From Akkermansiaceae bacterium (GTDB lineage: Bacteria; Verrucomicrobiota; Verrucomicrobiia; Verrucomicrobiales; Akkermansiaceae), in NCBI GenBank assembly GCA_029253285.1, contig JAQWZU010000106.1, positions 1 to 64,000 of the forward strand: DNA of 64,000 nucleotides, written 5' to 3'. The notes beneath the pieces were generated by a model that was given only the letters and a program-made list of their open reading frames with translations, was not told the DNA's origin and did no database searches. Numbering within the stretch: the first letter of the stretch is position 1; the number at the start of each line of letters is the position of its first letter. Of this stretch, positions 61,785-64,000 are shown one piece after another. The position numbers and the translations under genes were made by a program.

Positions 61785-63653
61785 TTACTCGCCAGAAGGC
61801 TTTCCCTCTTCAGCTGGTTCGTCGGTTGACTCCTTCTCCTCTACAGGAGCTGGCTCTGGTGGCTCATCCGTCTTGGGCGCTTCTTCAGCCGGAGCCTCTT
61901 CCACCTTTTCTTCAGCCTTTGGCTCTTCTTCAGGCCCGGGCGTTTCTTCGGCGGGCGCTTCAGTCTTCGGATCTTCTTTGGGCTCAGGAGTTTCTGTGGC
62001 AGGCGCCTCGGCTTTAGCTTTCGCCTCCTTTTTGGGAGCACTCTTTTTCTTTGCCGGAGCGGGGTCGCCCCCTGGCTTGGAGAGATGCAGTGTGGTATCG
62101 GAAAGCAAAATGGCGTGGCCTTGATTAAGAAGCCAGTGAAGGTCGTGGAACCATTCGTGCTTCACTTCATCAGTGGCATTTTCAGGCAATAAGGCGTCCC
62201 AAAGATCCTTCAATTGCTTCCCGGAATTATTTTCCAGAAAATTGATAATAGCTTGCGGGCGTTCCGCGAGCGGAGTCTCGGCAGAGACAGCGTGAGGCCG
62301 GGAAGGACCAACCTTGAGCTTCTTTTTCCACTTAAAAACTGCGACGTGACGACCGGAAAGCTGGCGACACACCAGAGGCATGAGATTGGCAGGGTAACGT
62401 TTTTCCTCAGCAACCGCGCGCTTCAGCAAGGTCAGCATTCCCGGAGAAAGAAGATTCCCGGGAATGTCCCCCATCACCCAGGCGCGATTGGTTTCCTCGA
62501 AGGCCTTTTCAAAAAAGCTCTCCGAGAAATGACGTTCGACCTCACGGGAGTCAGCCAAGAGCTCTTCCTCCGCAACCGCTTCGGGTTCAGCTTCGGCGGG
62601 AGCCTCCTCTTCGCCGGGAGCTTCTTCCTCAGCCTGAGCTTCCTCTGCTTCGGCTTCGGGTTCTTCCGGAGCAGCGTCTTCAGCCGGGCTCTCTTCTGCA
62701 GTCGCATCCTCGACAGCGGTTGCTTCTTCTGCCTTTATTTCCTCTGCAGCAGGAGCCTCTTCCGTTTTCTCTTCCTCAGCAGCAGCTTCGGCGGGCACTT
62801 CTTCAGCGATTATCTCTTCTTCGCCAGTGCCAACCTGCCACTTGGTGACAATTTTCATACTATCCAACCAGGCTTCGACCGCTTCCTCGCCATGCTCCAT
62901 GCGGACCTTGGCTTTGTAGTTGTCGAGTGACATGTGGCCGAAGCGCTCACGATGAAGGGTCGCGATATTTTGCTGGTAGCCGTGATAGTTTGGTGGTCCG
63001 AGATATTCTCCGCTGATGCCGCAACGGGCAACAGAGGAAAAGCTTCCCTTGGGAGCTTCGCCCTCGGTTTTCACTTCAGAGTAATACTTCTTTCTCCACT
63101 CACCACGCCAAAGATGTCGAATTGCTTCGTCTTTAGACAACCAAAGCGAGTTGTCTTCGCGACAACGGAAATACTTTTTCTCGGGGGATTCAAAAATCAC
63201 ACGGAAGCGATCACGCTTCTGCAAAAGAACTTTTGCCAAATCGAACACGGAAAAGGTGCGTCCGGTATCGGCGACCTGCTTGGCCAGGAGATCAAGGCTC
63301 TCCTCGGACGGCATTATTTTGAGGCTCACTCCTTCGGGTGGTTCTACTTCCTGACGCTGGGGACGACGATTGTCCCGGTCATCACGTCGATCACCACGGC
63401 CTTTGCCTTTGAAGCCTCCGCCACCTCCTCCGCCGCCTCCTCCGCCGCCACGATATTCACGACGACCACCACCGCCACCGCGATTATCTCGTCGACCACC
63501 ACGGTCACGGGAATCACCCCGGTCGCCACGGTCTTTAAATTTTTTAAGGGACTTCGATTCCGAATCATCACGCGCCCACGCAGGGCCGAAATTCAATCCG
63601 GACAGATCAAGAGCCCCGTCTTTGTCGGGAGTCTGTGGAGTTTCTTCACTCAT
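61785..63653 (-). CDS. Large low-complexity protein with RGG-like N-terminus and Glu/Ala-rich segments
   Basis: 622 residues from the ATG giving MSEETPQTPDKDG; the longer track start (63734) adds an unlikely leader. Order: a Gly/Arg/Asp-rich stretch (RRDNRGGGGGRREYRGG) like RNA-binding RGG boxes at about 45-105; a folded region at about 110-300 (SVFDLAKVLLQKRDRFRVIFES, DNSLWLSKDEAIRHLWRG); a long Glu/Ala repeat at about 300-390; a second folded region at about 400-540 (EKAFEETNRAWVMGDIPGNLL); and a Lys/Pro/Glu tail. Cytoplasmic. An RNA- or ribosome-associated role is inferred from composition only. Confidence 0.75.
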   Translation of the reverse strand: MSEETPQTPDKDGALDLSGLNFGPAWARDDSESKSLKKFKDRGDRGDSRDRGGRRDNRGGGGGRREYRGGGGGGGGGGGGFKGKGRGDRRDDRDNRRPQRQEVEPPEGVSLKIMPSEESLDLLAKQVADTGRTFSVFDLAKVLLQKRDRFRVIFESPEKKYFRCREDNSLWLSKDEAIRHLWRGEWRKKYYSEVKTEGEAPKGSFSSVARCGISGEYLGPPNYHGYQQNIATLHRERFGHMSLDNYKAKVRMEHGEEAVEAWLDSMKIVTKWQVGTGEEEIIAEEVPAEAAAEEEKTEEAPAAEEIKAEEATAVEDATAEESPAEDAAPEEPEAEAEEAQAEEEAPGEEEAPAEAEPEAVAEEELLADSREVERHFSESFFEKAFEETNRAWVMGDIPGNLLSPGMLTLLKRAVAEEKRYPANLMPLVCRQLSGRHVAVFKWKKKLKVGPSRPHAVSAETPLAERPQAIINFLENNSGKQLKDLWDALLPENATDEVKHEWFHDLHWLLNQGHAILLSDTTLHLSKPGGDPAPAKKKSAPKKEAKAKAEAPATETPEPKEDPKTEAPAEETPGPEEEPKAEEKVEEAPAEEAPKTDEPPEPAPVEEKESTDEPAEEGKPSGE

Positions 63654-63711
63654 AAAGGAGAGCGGAGTGAAGCACATGATTCGCGGCTTAGGAAGCACCC
63701 ATCGCGCCTTT

Positions 63712-63864
63712 TTATTCAGGGGATATTTTGCCATTCTTTACCACATGAACGACATCATCCCACTCGAAGGATTTTTCGTTCGTCACCACGCGCTGATCAA
63801 GGACAATCAAGTGCCTCTTCTGGACCATCTCAAAAAGCGAAGACGGAGTAAATGAAGGAGTCAC
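63712..63864 (-). CDS. Possible small protein between two minus-strand genes
   Basis: 50 codons from a GTG, lying in the 282-base gap between neighbours on the same strand. RHLIVLDQRVVTNEKSFEW and VVHVVKNGKISPE read like a real small protein. Plus-strand frames over the same bases (one ending at 63855, another around 63870-63957) also look partly coding, so the call is weak. Confidence 0.3.
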   Translation of the reverse strand: MTPSFTPSSLFEMVQKRHLIVLDQRVVTNEKSFEWDDVVHVVKNGKISPE

Positions 63865-63935
63865 TTACACCCTCATGATCAGCTCGAGTCTCGTGACTTT
63901 TCACGAAGACGGAGAGGTTCTTCCACTCTTTAAAC

Positions 63936-64000
63936 TTACCTCTTCTTACGTTTCCCCTTGCCATTAGATGCCGTTTTTTTGGCCAATTCGATCATGGCGT
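63936..64000 (-). CDS. 3' end of an unknown gene, cut by window edge
   Basis: Only the last 21 codons are visible: AMIELAKKTASNGKGKRKKR then TAA. The basic, lysine-rich tail is typical of RNA- or DNA-binding proteins, but no family can be named from this piece. The frame is open to the right edge. Same strand as the low-complexity protein downstream. Confidence 0.4.
   Translation of the reverse strand, partial: AMIELAKKTASNGKGKRKKR

Overview
The window looks like a chromosomal segment of a free-living member of the Verrucomicrobiota (class Verrucomicrobiae). This is an inference from gene content. It has three loci pairing planctomycete-type cytochrome/DUF1549-DUF1553 proteins with DUF1501 proteins. 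It also has large LamG and lamin-tail/CotH secreted proteins, paired Gfo/Idh/MocA genes, and lipoproteins typical of a Gram-negative envelope. I cannot name a species from sequence alone. No phage, complete insertion sequence, CRISPR array or rRNA was seen; one tRNA-Val is present.

Layout. 1-4394 (minus): an IclR regulator, a cytochrome/DUF1549/DUF1553 protein and a DUF1501 protein cut by the left edge. 4579-6711: a radical-SAM/HhH protein and its DUF4130 partner, a conserved pair of unknown DNA-related function. 6718-13488: two SDR-type proteins, an outer-membrane barrel, lipoproteins, an NlpC/P60 hydrolase, a decayed cytochrome fragment, then an MBL-fold hydrolase, pyrF and a DoxX/MauE protein. 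13532-16057: an envelope/translation operon (BamD-like, LptE-like, rsmI, S4 protein). 16127-22232: two giant secreted proteins. 22333-25681: a tight Gfo/Idh - Nramp-like - Gfo/Idh operon. 25842-29852: dnaK, groES and groEL on one strand, ending in a strong terminator. 30047-36574: aat, then yceD-rpmF-plsX, an acyltransferase, patB, a secreted caspase-like protein and bioB. 36540-38190: an L,D-transpeptidase, serB, and a small HTH gene flanked by a palindrome and three tandem hairpin repeats. 38194-41444: ruvA, nuoA, dapA, queE. 41506-45298: the second DUF1549/DUF1501 locus. 45419-50956: DUF805, mutS, pta, a PHP phosphatase and a small protein. 50981-55479: the third DUF1549/DUF1501 locus. 55750-61549: tRNA-Val, hypothetical proteins, a thioredoxin-like pseudogene, sodA, rmuC and an SDR. 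61785-64000: a low-complexity RGG/Glu-rich protein and the end of an unknown gene.

How it fits together. Most of the window is housekeeping: chaperones, fatty-acid initiation, lysine, biotin and queuosine precursors, mismatch repair, Holliday-junction processing and envelope assembly. The lineage-specific part is the set of secreted cytochrome/DUF1501 pairs, the CotH/LTD/LamG proteins and the Gfo-Nramp operon, which probably serve uptake and breakdown of complex organic matter. The parts least explained by known biology are the HTH gene with hairpin repeats, the Nramp homologue lacking its metal-binding motif, the secreted clan-CD-like protein, and the radical-SAM gene with no ordinary start codon. 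At least two decayed gene fragments show local gene loss.
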